From: Candidatus Trichofilum aggregatum | Lineage (GTDB): Bacteria; Chloroflexota; Anaerolineae; Promineifilales; Promineifilaceae | NCBI GenBank assembly: GCA_016716885.1 | Contig: JADJUV010000175.1 | Location: forward strand, 45,077-109,076 | Reading direction: 5' to 3' | DNA: 64,000 bases | Part shown: positions 36,122 through 43,055 of the stretch, piece after piece | Layout of the letters: every line of letters begins with the position of its first letter | How positions within the stretch are numbered: position 1 is the stretch's first letter | Made by a program: the position numbers and the translations under genes | The notes under the pieces: generated by a model | What the model was told of the DNA's origin: nothing | Database searches by the model: none | What the model saw: the letters and a program-made list of their open reading frames with translations, nothing else

Positions 36122-36190
36122 CAGCCTTTCAGCTTCTTAGCTGACTCGCTGAAATGCTGAAATGCTGACTCGCTGAAATGCTGACCTGCT
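36122..36190. repeat. Microrepeat array (GCTGAAAT / GCTGACTC)
   Basis: About eight imperfect 8-9-base units between two co-directional genes, of the same kind as the array at 21055. Confidence 0.75.
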
Positions 36191-36196
36191 AAACCA

Positions 36197-36880
36197 CTAC
36201 TCTGGCCCAAACCGTCGTGACCAGGCATGATACAACTGTGTGCGCACACGCCCTTTGCCATCACGCCAGCGGGGCGTAGTGGCTTTCTTCTCAGCTTTGT
36301 ATTGTGCATGTTGGCGATCATATTCAGCCAGATCGGTATCATCCATGGGCAGAGCGGCGGTGCGTTGCGGCCGCGGCATCACCACCACCCGCACCAGTTC
36401 TGCCCCATAATCCAGACGGAGTACCTGCCCCTCTTCGGGCAAACGAAACACCAGAAAAATTGGGTTGGGATACCAATCTGTTTCAATGATGGCGGTCAGT
36501 GGTTGCAAAAAAGAGGGGGGATGATTGGGCGGAATGATAAGGCTTACTTGTCCGGGTTGTGTTTTGAGAACCAGACCCGGATCAATCAGAAAATGGTCAC
36601 GGTCAAACTGATCAATGGGTGAGTTGCCGTTAAATTCCTGGGTGAGCTGTTCCAGGTTATCTACAACCAGTTGTCCCGCCACATTACGCACGACGATGGC
36701 TGTCAGGAAACCATAAAATATGGTGTAACCCACCTGTTGACCATCCAGCCACGGTTTGCAATGGAAGGGAACAATTTCGGGTGGCGTCGCGGCCGCGCGT
36801 GCTCGATGCGCCTCCGTAATGAGCGGCTTGGCCGGAGCCGGATCAGGGCAATACAGAGCAAACTTATTGAACTTTAGCAT
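36197..36880 (-). CDS. DUF6065-like protein
   Basis: A 227-residue protein of unknown function. The layout of a GYTIFYGFLTAIVV strand, an FLIDPGLVLKTQPGQVSLI block, TAIIETDWYPNPIFLVFRLP and GAELVRVVVMPR matches the DUF6065 pattern known from uncharacterised proteins. The C-terminal 50 residues are basic (AEYDRQHAQYKAEKKA, SRRF). No signal peptide is seen. It lies 31 bases after the metzincin-like gene in the same direction, which suggests that the two work together. Confidence 0.55.
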   Translation of the reverse strand: MLKFNKFALYCPDPAPAKPLITEAHRARAAATPPEIVPFHCKPWLDGQQVGYTIFYGFLTAIVVRNVAGQLVVDNLEQLTQEFNGNSPIDQFDRDHFLIDPGLVLKTQPGQVSLIIPPNHPPSFLQPLTAIIETDWYPNPIFLVFRLPEEGQVLRLDYGAELVRVVVMPRPQRTAALPMDDTDLAEYDRQHAQYKAEKKATTPRWRDGKGRVRTQLYHAWSRRFGPE

Positions 36881-36911
36881 CGTTTTCTACGCACCACGCC
36901 CACGCCCCACA

Positions 36912-37634
36912 TCACAAATACGTCACATGCCGCGAGTTGCGCATGATCAACTTCTCCGCAAACGTCAGTTTCGCCCCTGGCCCCTTCGGGTACATCAACC
37001 GTTCCGCGTCATCGGTGTGGGTTAAAAAGCAGGCGTGGCCCACCTCATGGGCCATGACACGCGGATTTTTCACCCGGAACATCTTGGCCTTAAGGGTGAC
37101 ATATTCCGTGAGTGGCCCCAACGAACAGCCGCCAATGGTCGAAACTGTGCGTACCACAAAAACCGTCACTGGTGAAGCATAACCTGTCCATTTGCTCCAG
37201 GGTGTATGGGCTGTGTAGGGGCGGAAATAGTTCCCGGCAATATCACAATCTTCCTGCCAGGCCCCATCCGTGCAATGCACATCCAGCGCTTCTGTCGGGG
37301 CAGGTTTAGCCAGGGTAATAATGCGCGGCTCCATCGGTATAACTTTGACCCGCGCCTGTTGCATAAACGCCTCTTCCATCGCCTGCCAGCAATGGTCTAC
37401 CTCATGCGGTTCGGCCAGGGGCACACCTTGTTCATCCCGCAGAATCACCACCTGGATACGTATTTTCTTCACCGGCTGATACCCGACCAGCAAACCGATA
37501 GCATCAGGCAAGCCAAAAAGCCGGTTGAGCGTCTCCTTGAATACGTTAATGCCCTGGGTGATCAGTCCCCGGGGGGCGTGGCGCATCGGTTTACGGACTT
37601 TTTTGGGGTCAAATGGGCGATCTTCTTTAGACAT
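36912..37634 (-). CDS. Metzincin-like zinc metalloprotease
   Basis: A 240-residue protein with the zinc-binding consensus HEVGHACFLTH (His, Glu, His, His in the HExxHxxxxxH spacing of metzincins) near residue 200, followed by a possible Met-turn, RLMYPKG. The upstream 180 residues include TVSTIGGCSLGPL and a CTDGAW..C pair. No signal peptide or membrane helix is seen, which is unusual for metzincins. The ATG at 37634 follows GAGG. It heads a unit with the DUF6065-like gene. It could act on a cytoplasmic target or be exported by another route. Confidence 0.68.
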   Translation of the reverse strand: MSKEDRPFDPKKVRKPMRHAPRGLITQGINVFKETLNRLFGLPDAIGLLVGYQPVKKIRIQVVILRDEQGVPLAEPHEVDHCWQAMEEAFMQQARVKVIPMEPRIITLAKPAPTEALDVHCTDGAWQEDCDIAGNYFRPYTAHTPWSKWTGYASPVTVFVVRTVSTIGGCSLGPLTEYVTLKAKMFRVKNPRVMAHEVGHACFLTHTDDAERLMYPKGPGAKLTFAEKLIMRNSRHVTYL

Positions 37635-37836
37635 AGAAACCTCGAATTGGTAGTTTAGTTTTCAGTTGTGAAAGATACGAACAAATGGTTTGGAAGGATT
37701 AGGGGCGGCGGGGTTAGGGTGGGGTTCCCAATGAGGGTCCCGCAAAAAACAACCCCTTCTAAATAGGAACAAGTCATGTCGGATTAGCCCTTGGCAGTTT
37801 AAAACCGGCTAAAGCCTCGATTCCGGCGTGGACGGT
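37635..37836. other. Intergenic region
   Basis: It contains G-rich sequence and a degenerate copy of the GGGGTTAGGGTGGGG flank seen near the variable-stem hairpins. No gene is seen. Confidence 0.4.
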
Positions 37837-38406
37837 TTAGGGCGATGTAATCAGGTAAATGGTGTCTAGCAACCAACTGGCAACGTACAAACGACCCGCA
37901 TTATCTTCACCAAAGGTAGTAGGCATAAACTGTTCGGTGGCTAACAGGTGTTGCGACCAGCCCGCCCCATTTTCGGCGAGAGACCAGAATCGGCCGGAGC
38001 AAAAATCGGCCATGAGATAATGACCTACCAGACGGGGATACTCTGTACCCCGATAGCGGTAGCCGCCGGTTATAGCACATTCTTCACCGTGGGCGTAGGC
38101 GAAAATGGGTGGCGTCAATGGGTCAGTTGGGGCGCAGAGTTGCGGCACGATGGGCAGGTGGGCTTCATAACAAGGCCAGCCGTAATTAGCGCCCCCACCA
38201 CTGCCCGCCAGGTCCAGGTTCACTTCTTCCCAGTCAGATTGACCCACGTCGGCAATCCACAAATCGCCGGTGAGCCGATCAAAGCTGATGCGCCAGGGAT
38301 TGCGCCACCCCAACGACCAGATTTCGGGCCGCGCGGCCGCGTCGTTGACAAACGGGTTATCCAAGGGAATGGTGTAAGTGGGCACACCGGTCACATCAAG
38401 CCGCAA
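37837..38406 (-). CDS. PQQ-type sugar dehydrogenase 1, C-terminal part
   Basis: The continuation, in the same frame, of the dehydrogenase above. It contains RPEIWSLGWRNPWRISFDR, LWIADVGQSDWEEVN, NYGWPCYEA and ITGGYRYRG, as in sorbosone/glucose dehydrogenases that use PQQ and Ca2+. It is not an independent gene. Confidence 0.82.
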   Translation of the reverse strand: MRLDVTGVPTYTIPLDNPFVNDAAARPEIWSLGWRNPWRISFDRLTGDLWIADVGQSDWEEVNLDLAGSGGGANYGWPCYEAHLPIVPQLCAPTDPLTPPIFAYAHGEECAITGGYRYRGTEYPRLVGHYLMADFCSGRFWSLAENGAGWSQHLLATEQFMPTTFGEDNAGRLYVASWLLDTIYLITSP

Positions 38407-38433
38407 CAGTTTGCCGGTCAGAAGTTGTTTGTT

Positions 38434-39033
38434 TTAAGCGTTTGGGGCGTAGCCACTATCCCCCACAGGCACATAAAGGTACCCATCCAACGGGCTAAAG
38501 GCCAGGTCTCCCCCTTTGTGTAACTGGGTGGCCTGGGGAATCGTCAAAAGAATCTGCTCGCTCGTGGGATCGGCGATATTCGGATTGTTTGGTGTTACTT
38601 GAAAACGGGCAAGAATGGTCTGGCCGTCCAGGGCGGTGTAGGTGACGAAGAAAAAACCGCTGGTGGCATAGTCAGGTGAGAAGGCCACACTTAAAAAGCC
38701 CTGCTCGCCGGAGAAGGCTAAAACCCGCTCATGAATATCCAGAAACGGATCGGGTAGAAGCAGGCCAGCTTCAATGACCCTGATATAACCCGCCAACAAT
38801 GACACAAAAAGGCGATCATCACCGGCATGGGCAATGTCGGTGGGGGAATCAAGGCCGGTAACGAGGGGTTGCAGGTTGAGGGAGAGGCTCCCTTCGGTTA
38901 TGACGGGGAGGTAAACAGCCGTGTCGGTGGTGGAGGTGGTGAATGGGTACGCGGCCGCGTACTCAGCCAGCCCCCCGCCCCATAACAGGCACAACACCAA
39001 CCCACCCCCATAAACGACTTGTCGTTTCATCAT
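38434..39033 (-). CDS. PQQ-type sugar dehydrogenase 1, N-terminal part (nonsense-interrupted)
   Basis: The first 199 residues of a secreted beta-propeller dehydrogenase of the glucose/sorbosone dehydrogenase family. A signal peptide precedes the short AVYLPVITEGS block. Propeller motifs are LDSPTDIAHAGDDRLFV, FLDIHERVLAFSGEQGFLSVAF and YLYVPVGDSG. It ends at an in-frame TAA (38434-38436), where the intact paralogue downstream reads on. CAA to TAA would explain it. Read-through gives a protein of about 398 residues, equal to its paralogue. Confidence 0.82.
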   Translation of the reverse strand: MMKRQVVYGGGLVLCLLWGGGLAEYAAAYPFTTSTTDTAVYLPVITEGSLSLNLQPLVTGLDSPTDIAHAGDDRLFVSLLAGYIRVIEAGLLLPDPFLDIHERVLAFSGEQGFLSVAFSPDYATSGFFFVTYTALDGQTILARFQVTPNNPNIADPTSEQILLTIPQATQLHKGGDLAFSPLDGYLYVPVGDSGYAPNA

Positions 39034-39044
39034 AATGGATTCTG

Positions 39045-39102
39045 GTTCGTAGTGACCGCTTTAGCGGGCTGATGTTAGCCCGCTAAAGCGGTCACTACGA
39101 AC
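39045..39102. repeat. Palindromic repeat, GTAGTGACC family, copy 4 (perfect)
   Basis: Perfect 26-base arms beginning GTTCGTAGTGACCGC around GATGTT. The arms are nearly identical to copy 3 while the loop differs. It lies between the two dehydrogenase genes. Confidence 0.93.
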
Positions 39103-39117
39103 GAAAACGTTTATATA

Positions 39118-40335
39118 TTATGGAGCGGTGATTCTTAACAAACGACCGGTATCATATTCAGCCACGTACAACTCGCCCAACCGGTCTTCGCCAAAGGTTG
39201 CCACTGCGGCCGCGGGCAGCCCCAACTGATTGACCACCCATTGATCATTGTGTCTGGTTAAGCCCCAAAATTCACCCGTGCAAAAATCACTAAACAAGTA
39301 TTGACCCACCAAACTGCCTATCGCTGCTCCCCGATAGACGTAACCACCGGTGATGGCACATCGGTAAGTCGGCTGATGGGAGTAGACATGCACCGGAAAT
39401 GTGTAATAACCCGAAGCCTGGCAATTGAATAGGTTAAACGGGGTGAACCCTTCATAACATCGCCAGCCATAATTGGCTCCACCTTCATAATCGGCTGGTT
39501 GAAAATTGATTTCCTCATAATGGGTATTACCCACGTCGCTGATCCACAAATCATGGGTGAGGCGATCAAAGGACATACGCCACGGGTTGCGTAAACCTAC
39601 CGCCCAAATTTCGGGCAGGGCATAAGGAGCAGTAGCAAACGGATTATCGGGGGGAATGGTGTAAGGGCCAAAACTGGTCACGGCCAGGCGCAAGATTTTG
39701 CCCCGCCAACTTTGGTAACTTTGGCCTTGATCATAAGGATCATCGGCGGGTCCCCCATCACCCATGCCTACATAGAGATACCCATCAACAGGCCCAAACA
39801 AGAGATCCGCCCCGTTATGGGTGGAATCGGGTTGGGGCACGAAGAGCAGAACTTCTTCACCGTTGGGGTTAGCCTGATTGGGGTTGTTGGGGTCTACGTG
39901 GAAGCGGGAAAGATGTACGCTATTGTTGGTAGCGGTGTACAGGACGTAAAAAACACCCGTGGTGGCATAATCCGGGGGGAAAACCAGACTTTCTAGCCCC
40001 TGCTCCAGCCCATCTGACTCCACCCGTTCCTGTATATCTAGAAAAGGTGTGGATAACAAAACCCCCTGGCTGACAATACGAATGCGGCCGCGTTTTTCCG
40101 TAATAAACAAACGATCATCCCCAGCGTGGGCAATGTCCGTGGGGTTGAGCAGGCCCGTACCAACCTGGGTAAAGGCTAACGGCAAGGGGGAACGCTGTAG
40201 CAGAGGCACATAAATCAGCGTTTGATCTAAGGGCGCGACCTGGGCCGCGGCCGCGTGTGACCCCAATAATCCCACCAGTAACAGCCATAACCCGGCTCTC
40301 CATCGTCTTAGGAAATAAACTTGTTTTCTAACCAT
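39118..40335 (-). CDS. PQQ-type sugar dehydrogenase 2 (intact)
   Basis: A 405-residue secreted dehydrogenase, paralogue of the preceding gene. It has a signal peptide (residues 1-32), then TLIYVPLLQRS, then the beta-propeller with NPTDIAHAGDDRLFITE, GVFYVLYTA, YLYVGMGDGG, LPEIWAVGLRNPWRMSFDR and ITGGYVYRG. Family enzymes oxidise aldoses or aldehydes outside the cell and pass electrons to the chain. Its start overlaps the end of the small aconitase X gene by 28 bases, so it is the last member of that unit. The substrate is unknown. Confidence 0.85.
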   Translation of the reverse strand: MVRKQVYFLRRWRAGLWLLLVGLLGSHAAAAQVAPLDQTLIYVPLLQRSPLPLAFTQVGTGLLNPTDIAHAGDDRLFITEKRGRIRIVSQGVLLSTPFLDIQERVESDGLEQGLESLVFPPDYATTGVFYVLYTATNNSVHLSRFHVDPNNPNQANPNGEEVLLFVPQPDSTHNGADLLFGPVDGYLYVGMGDGGPADDPYDQGQSYQSWRGKILRLAVTSFGPYTIPPDNPFATAPYALPEIWAVGLRNPWRMSFDRLTHDLWISDVGNTHYEEINFQPADYEGGANYGWRCYEGFTPFNLFNCQASGYYTFPVHVYSHQPTYRCAITGGYVYRGAAIGSLVGQYLFSDFCTGEFWGLTRHNDQWVVNQLGLPAAAVATFGEDRLGELYVAEYDTGRLLRITAP

Positions 40336-40742
40336 AATTGTCCACCTTCTTTAATTGTAATCGTTTGCCCCGTGTACAACTGGGCATAATCAACTGTGTT
40401 TAAAAGTAGAACGGGCGGGGCCACCCCATAAAGCTCACGCGCCACCACCGCCCCCAAGGCCAAAATACCATCCGCTTCCTGGAGTAAAATAGCCGCTGGG
40501 GCCGTGCCCAGCCGCACCGCTTCCAATAAAATACTACTGGCACTGCTAGACCCGCGGCCGCAAGGCATCACCAGCACCCGCCCCGTCACTCGTTCACCCC
40601 ATTGGGGATGTCGTTGGTCAATAATCAGGCCCGTCTCCGGGTTTAACCCTCCCCACAGGCTCAATGGTTCCGTCAAAATCAGCACCACCCCCTCAGCCAA
40701 ACCAGCCACTAAAACATCATCCGGGGTTATCAATTTGACCAT
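40308..40742 (-). CDS. Aconitase X small (swivel) subunit
   Basis: A 144-residue protein of the AcnX small-subunit family (DUF126). The conserved segment PCGRGSSSASSILLEAVRLGTAPAAILL with ELYGVAPPVLLL is diagnostic. It pairs with the large subunit encoded just upstream; the two overlap by 13 bases. Known AcnX enzymes are cis-3-hydroxy-L-proline dehydratase (bacteria) or mevalonate 5-phosphate dehydratase (archaea). Confidence 0.88.
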   Translation of the reverse strand: MVKLITPDDVLVAGLAEGVVLILTEPLSLWGGLNPETGLIIDQRHPQWGERVTGRVLVMPCGRGSSSASSILLEAVRLGTAPAAILLQEADGILALGAVVARELYGVAPPVLLLNTVDYAQLYTGQTITIKEGGQLWLENKFIS

Positions 40743-41992
40743 ACGGCCTCATCACGCTGGATGGAACCGGCGTGCGCCGACACCACACAATCTGTCAGAC
40801 TGCCATACACCACCTGCAAACCGATGTTGCCGGGCGTGTAATGGGCAAATTTGCCTGAATTGGTCATCAGCACCCCACTACTTGCTTTGACAATGGGTGT
40901 AACCACCACGCAGGTGTCTACCACCACTTGCACGCCCAGTTGCTGTAACGGTTCCCGCCAGCCCCGTTGTTCCAGTTGGGCCAGCACAAAACGGTTGGTA
41001 CAAACGATAAACTCCACCTGGGGATGGGGTGGGAATTGCTGTAGTTGGGGCAATAGCTGGGCAAATTCGGCCAGGGAGAAGTGGGGACTACCCAGAGCCA
41101 CGGCGTTGATGGGGCCATCGGCTACCGTGGAAAGCTGATCCCGCACGACCCGCAAATCGGCCAGGGTGACAGGGATTATCGTTTCCGGTGGATAACCGTG
41201 AAAGGCTTCGTCCAGCGTGGGGGCTTCCGGGGTGAGACCCACAGCATGAAACATGGCGACCGCCCCGGATGACGCGGCCGCGGCCCCCAAGGCCTTCAAC
41301 TGGTCCTCACTGGTATCAGCCAATAACCCTTCAATCACAGGGATACGGTTCTGGCTCTGCGCCCCGATGAGATAACCCAACACCGGATACAGCCCACCAT
41401 CTCGTAACAAGCTTTCCGGGATGCGCTCCAGGCGAAACAGGATGCGGCCGCGGCGGTTTTCTGTCAGGTGTAGCCCCGTAGCTGGAGCACGCCCGGTGAG
41501 GGCGGCACAAATATCAATGAAGTCACCATATCGGTTGGTGCGTGCCCCCAGCACCGAGTTGGCAAACACGATGGCGTTGCTTTCCGCCCAGGCAATCTGG
41601 CTACCCAAGGCCGGGCGATGCATCGTTTGGTACGGCGCACAGGTGAAAATAGGCTGGCAGCCCATCGTCACATACGCCTGCATCAGCCGCCCGGCATATT
41701 CACCCACCTGGGCCGAGCCGCGAAAATGCTCCGGGTGGATCAGATCAAGGGCGCCCACATTCAGGGTGCTGGGCACAACCACCCGCCCACCACCCGCCAC
41801 CAGCTTTTCGGCAAACTCCAACCCGGAGTAACCGTGGTAGAGGCAACCATCAATATGGGCTGAGGTAATGTCGAGCAGTTCGGTGGCCCCATAGACGTGG
41901 GCCATTGTCACCAGGATACGCAAGGCCATCTGCGCGGCCGCGCCCTGTTCCCCAGCGAGGAGAGATTGGTCATAAGGAGAGAGAGTAATCAT
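40730..41992 (-). CDS. Aconitase X catalytic (large) subunit
   Basis: A 420-residue AcnX catalytic protein (DUF521). TSAHIDGCLYHGYSGLEFAE, GCQPIFTCAPYQ and AWAESNAIVFANSVLGARTNRYGDF are diagnostic; Cys residues in the second and in DTCVVVTPI probably bind the iron-sulfur cluster. In bacteria the separate two-subunit type is usually a cis-3-hydroxy-L-proline dehydratase; the mevalonate pathway alternative is less likely but not excluded. The start at 41992 follows GGAGG? (AACCTCCC on the plus strand), and a microrepeat array lies upstream. Confidence 0.87.
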   Translation of the reverse strand: MITLSPYDQSLLAGEQGAAAQMALRILVTMAHVYGATELLDITSAHIDGCLYHGYSGLEFAEKLVAGGGRVVVPSTLNVGALDLIHPEHFRGSAQVGEYAGRLMQAYVTMGCQPIFTCAPYQTMHRPALGSQIAWAESNAIVFANSVLGARTNRYGDFIDICAALTGRAPATGLHLTENRRGRILFRLERIPESLLRDGGLYPVLGYLIGAQSQNRIPVIEGLLADTSEDQLKALGAAAASSGAVAMFHAVGLTPEAPTLDEAFHGYPPETIIPVTLADLRVVRDQLSTVADGPINAVALGSPHFSLAEFAQLLPQLQQFPPHPQVEFIVCTNRFVLAQLEQRGWREPLQQLGVQVVVDTCVVVTPIVKASSGVLMTNSGKFAHYTPGNIGLQVVYGSLTDCVVSAHAGSIQRDEAVWSN

Positions 41993-42004
41993 GGGAGGTT
42001 TAGC

Positions 42005-42090
42005 AATTCAGCATTTCAGCATTTCAGCTTCCTGGCTGACCGGCTGATTTAGCTGACCGGCTGACTAGCTGACCGGCTGACTGGCTAACA
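42005..42090. repeat. Microrepeat array (GCTGACCG / AGCATTTC)
   Basis: Eight to ten imperfect 8-base units between the aconitase X start and the end of the previous gene, extending a little into its 3' end. Confidence 0.75.
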
Positions 42091-42478
42091 ACATGGTGAG
42101 CAGGGCCTGGGCGTAGGCATCATCGGGTGTCGCGGCCGCGAACGTCTCTTGTTCCCCCCCCCACTCAATCGCACACACAAATTGTTCTCCTTGCCGGGTC
42201 AGTCCCGTAAACGCCTGCCCCAGCGCCGTCAGCAACTGATTCGAGGTGGGCAACCAGACGACTTCCATCGCTAAAACATAATCCAAAGCCCATTCCACCG
42301 AGCCGTTAAAGGTGATGGCTGGCCATCCCTGCAATATTTCCACCAGGATCGACATATCACTAATGACAAAAACACGATCATCCATTTCCCGTTCCGGTAC
42401 GGCAAAAAAATCATGATCATGCGGTTGCCAACGCAGGCCCGCCGCTTTTAGTTGTTGCGCCAATTGAAGAGTTATCAT
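42065..42478 (-). CDS. Small conserved protein, unknown function
   Basis: A 137-residue acidic protein without signal peptide. The start MITLQLAQQLKAAGLRWQP and middle DRVFVISDMS ... FNGSVEWALD ... EVVWLPTSNQLL are segments I associate with an uncharacterised family common in Chloroflexota and Actinobacteria. The C-terminal part GDDAYAQALL-type end (TPDDAYAQALLTMLL) fits. The ATG at 42478 follows GAGGAAAG. A perfect 16-base palindrome lies 24 bases upstream. It is the first gene before aconitase X; no link is known. Confidence 0.6.
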   Translation of the reverse strand: MITLQLAQQLKAAGLRWQPHDHDFFAVPEREMDDRVFVISDMSILVEILQGWPAITFNGSVEWALDYVLAMEVVWLPTSNQLLTALGQAFTGLTRQGEQFVCAIEWGGEQETFAAATPDDAYAQALLTMLLASQPVS

Positions 42479-42501
42479 TATTCTTTCCTCTTGGGTGTAC
42501 C

Positions 42502-42517
42502 TTGTTGAATTCAACAA
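42502..42517. promoter_or_regulatory. Perfect palindrome TTGTTGAATTCAACAA
   Basis: A 16-base perfect palindrome 24 bases before the start codon of the small conserved protein. Candidate repressor site. Confidence 0.5.
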
Positions 42518-42590
42518 CAGGGGGTTTTATCCTGCAATGGGGCAAGCGTCAAGCATACCCCCAACAGCAATTCTCAATTTGAGGTCATTC

Positions 42591-42766
42591 GTAGGGGCGG
42601 GACAGGTGGGCCAGGATGTGGTCAAGCGGGAAACCTCACTACACTTCGTGGCGTACCTACCCACCTGTCTCGCCCTCTTGTGAGCCGCAATCGTAAGAGG
42701 GCGAGACGACGCGGAAAGATCGTTTCCCGGTTCATCCTCATTGAACCCGCGTCGTCCCGCCCCTAC
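42591..42766. repeat. 176-bp nested inverted-repeat element
   Basis: Ends are GTAGGGGCGGGAC (42591-42603) and its exact complement (42754-42766). Inside are two further perfect pairs: GTCTCGCCCTCTT (42667-42679) with 42695-42707, and GACGACGCGG (42705-42714) with 42747-42756. It has no coding potential and resembles a MITE or a structured RNA element. Confidence 0.7.
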
Positions 42767-43055
42767 CATCATTGGCGGTCAAAATGAGAAGGGGGCTGCA
42801 ACCATAGGTAGGGGCAACCCTTGTGGTTGTCCTCGGCTGGGCGGGCACAAGGCCAGCCCCAACAGTACCAATGAGAATTACTGCTCCCTAACGCGGAGGT
42901 TGCACCTTTATCGGGGAAAAGTTACCATAGGTGAAACGCTTGCTCTTAAAGCCAGATAGGTTGATTCTAACTGCCCCGACTTTGGCGAAAATTAGCACAA
43001 CCTCTGGAAATCTCTCAGTCTCTTAATCTCTTAGTCTCCAGACAGGTTCTTACAC
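42767..43055. other. Intergenic region before the MFS gene
   Basis: It contains a GTAGGGGCAACCCTTGTGG segment with CACAAGG complement, a common dispersed hairpin, and a CTCTCAGT microrepeat at 43013-43038. No gene is seen. Confidence 0.5.

Noticed and set aside
37837..39033. Stop-codon reassignment (TAA or TAG as sense)
   Set aside because: All three stop codons end intact genes throughout the window.
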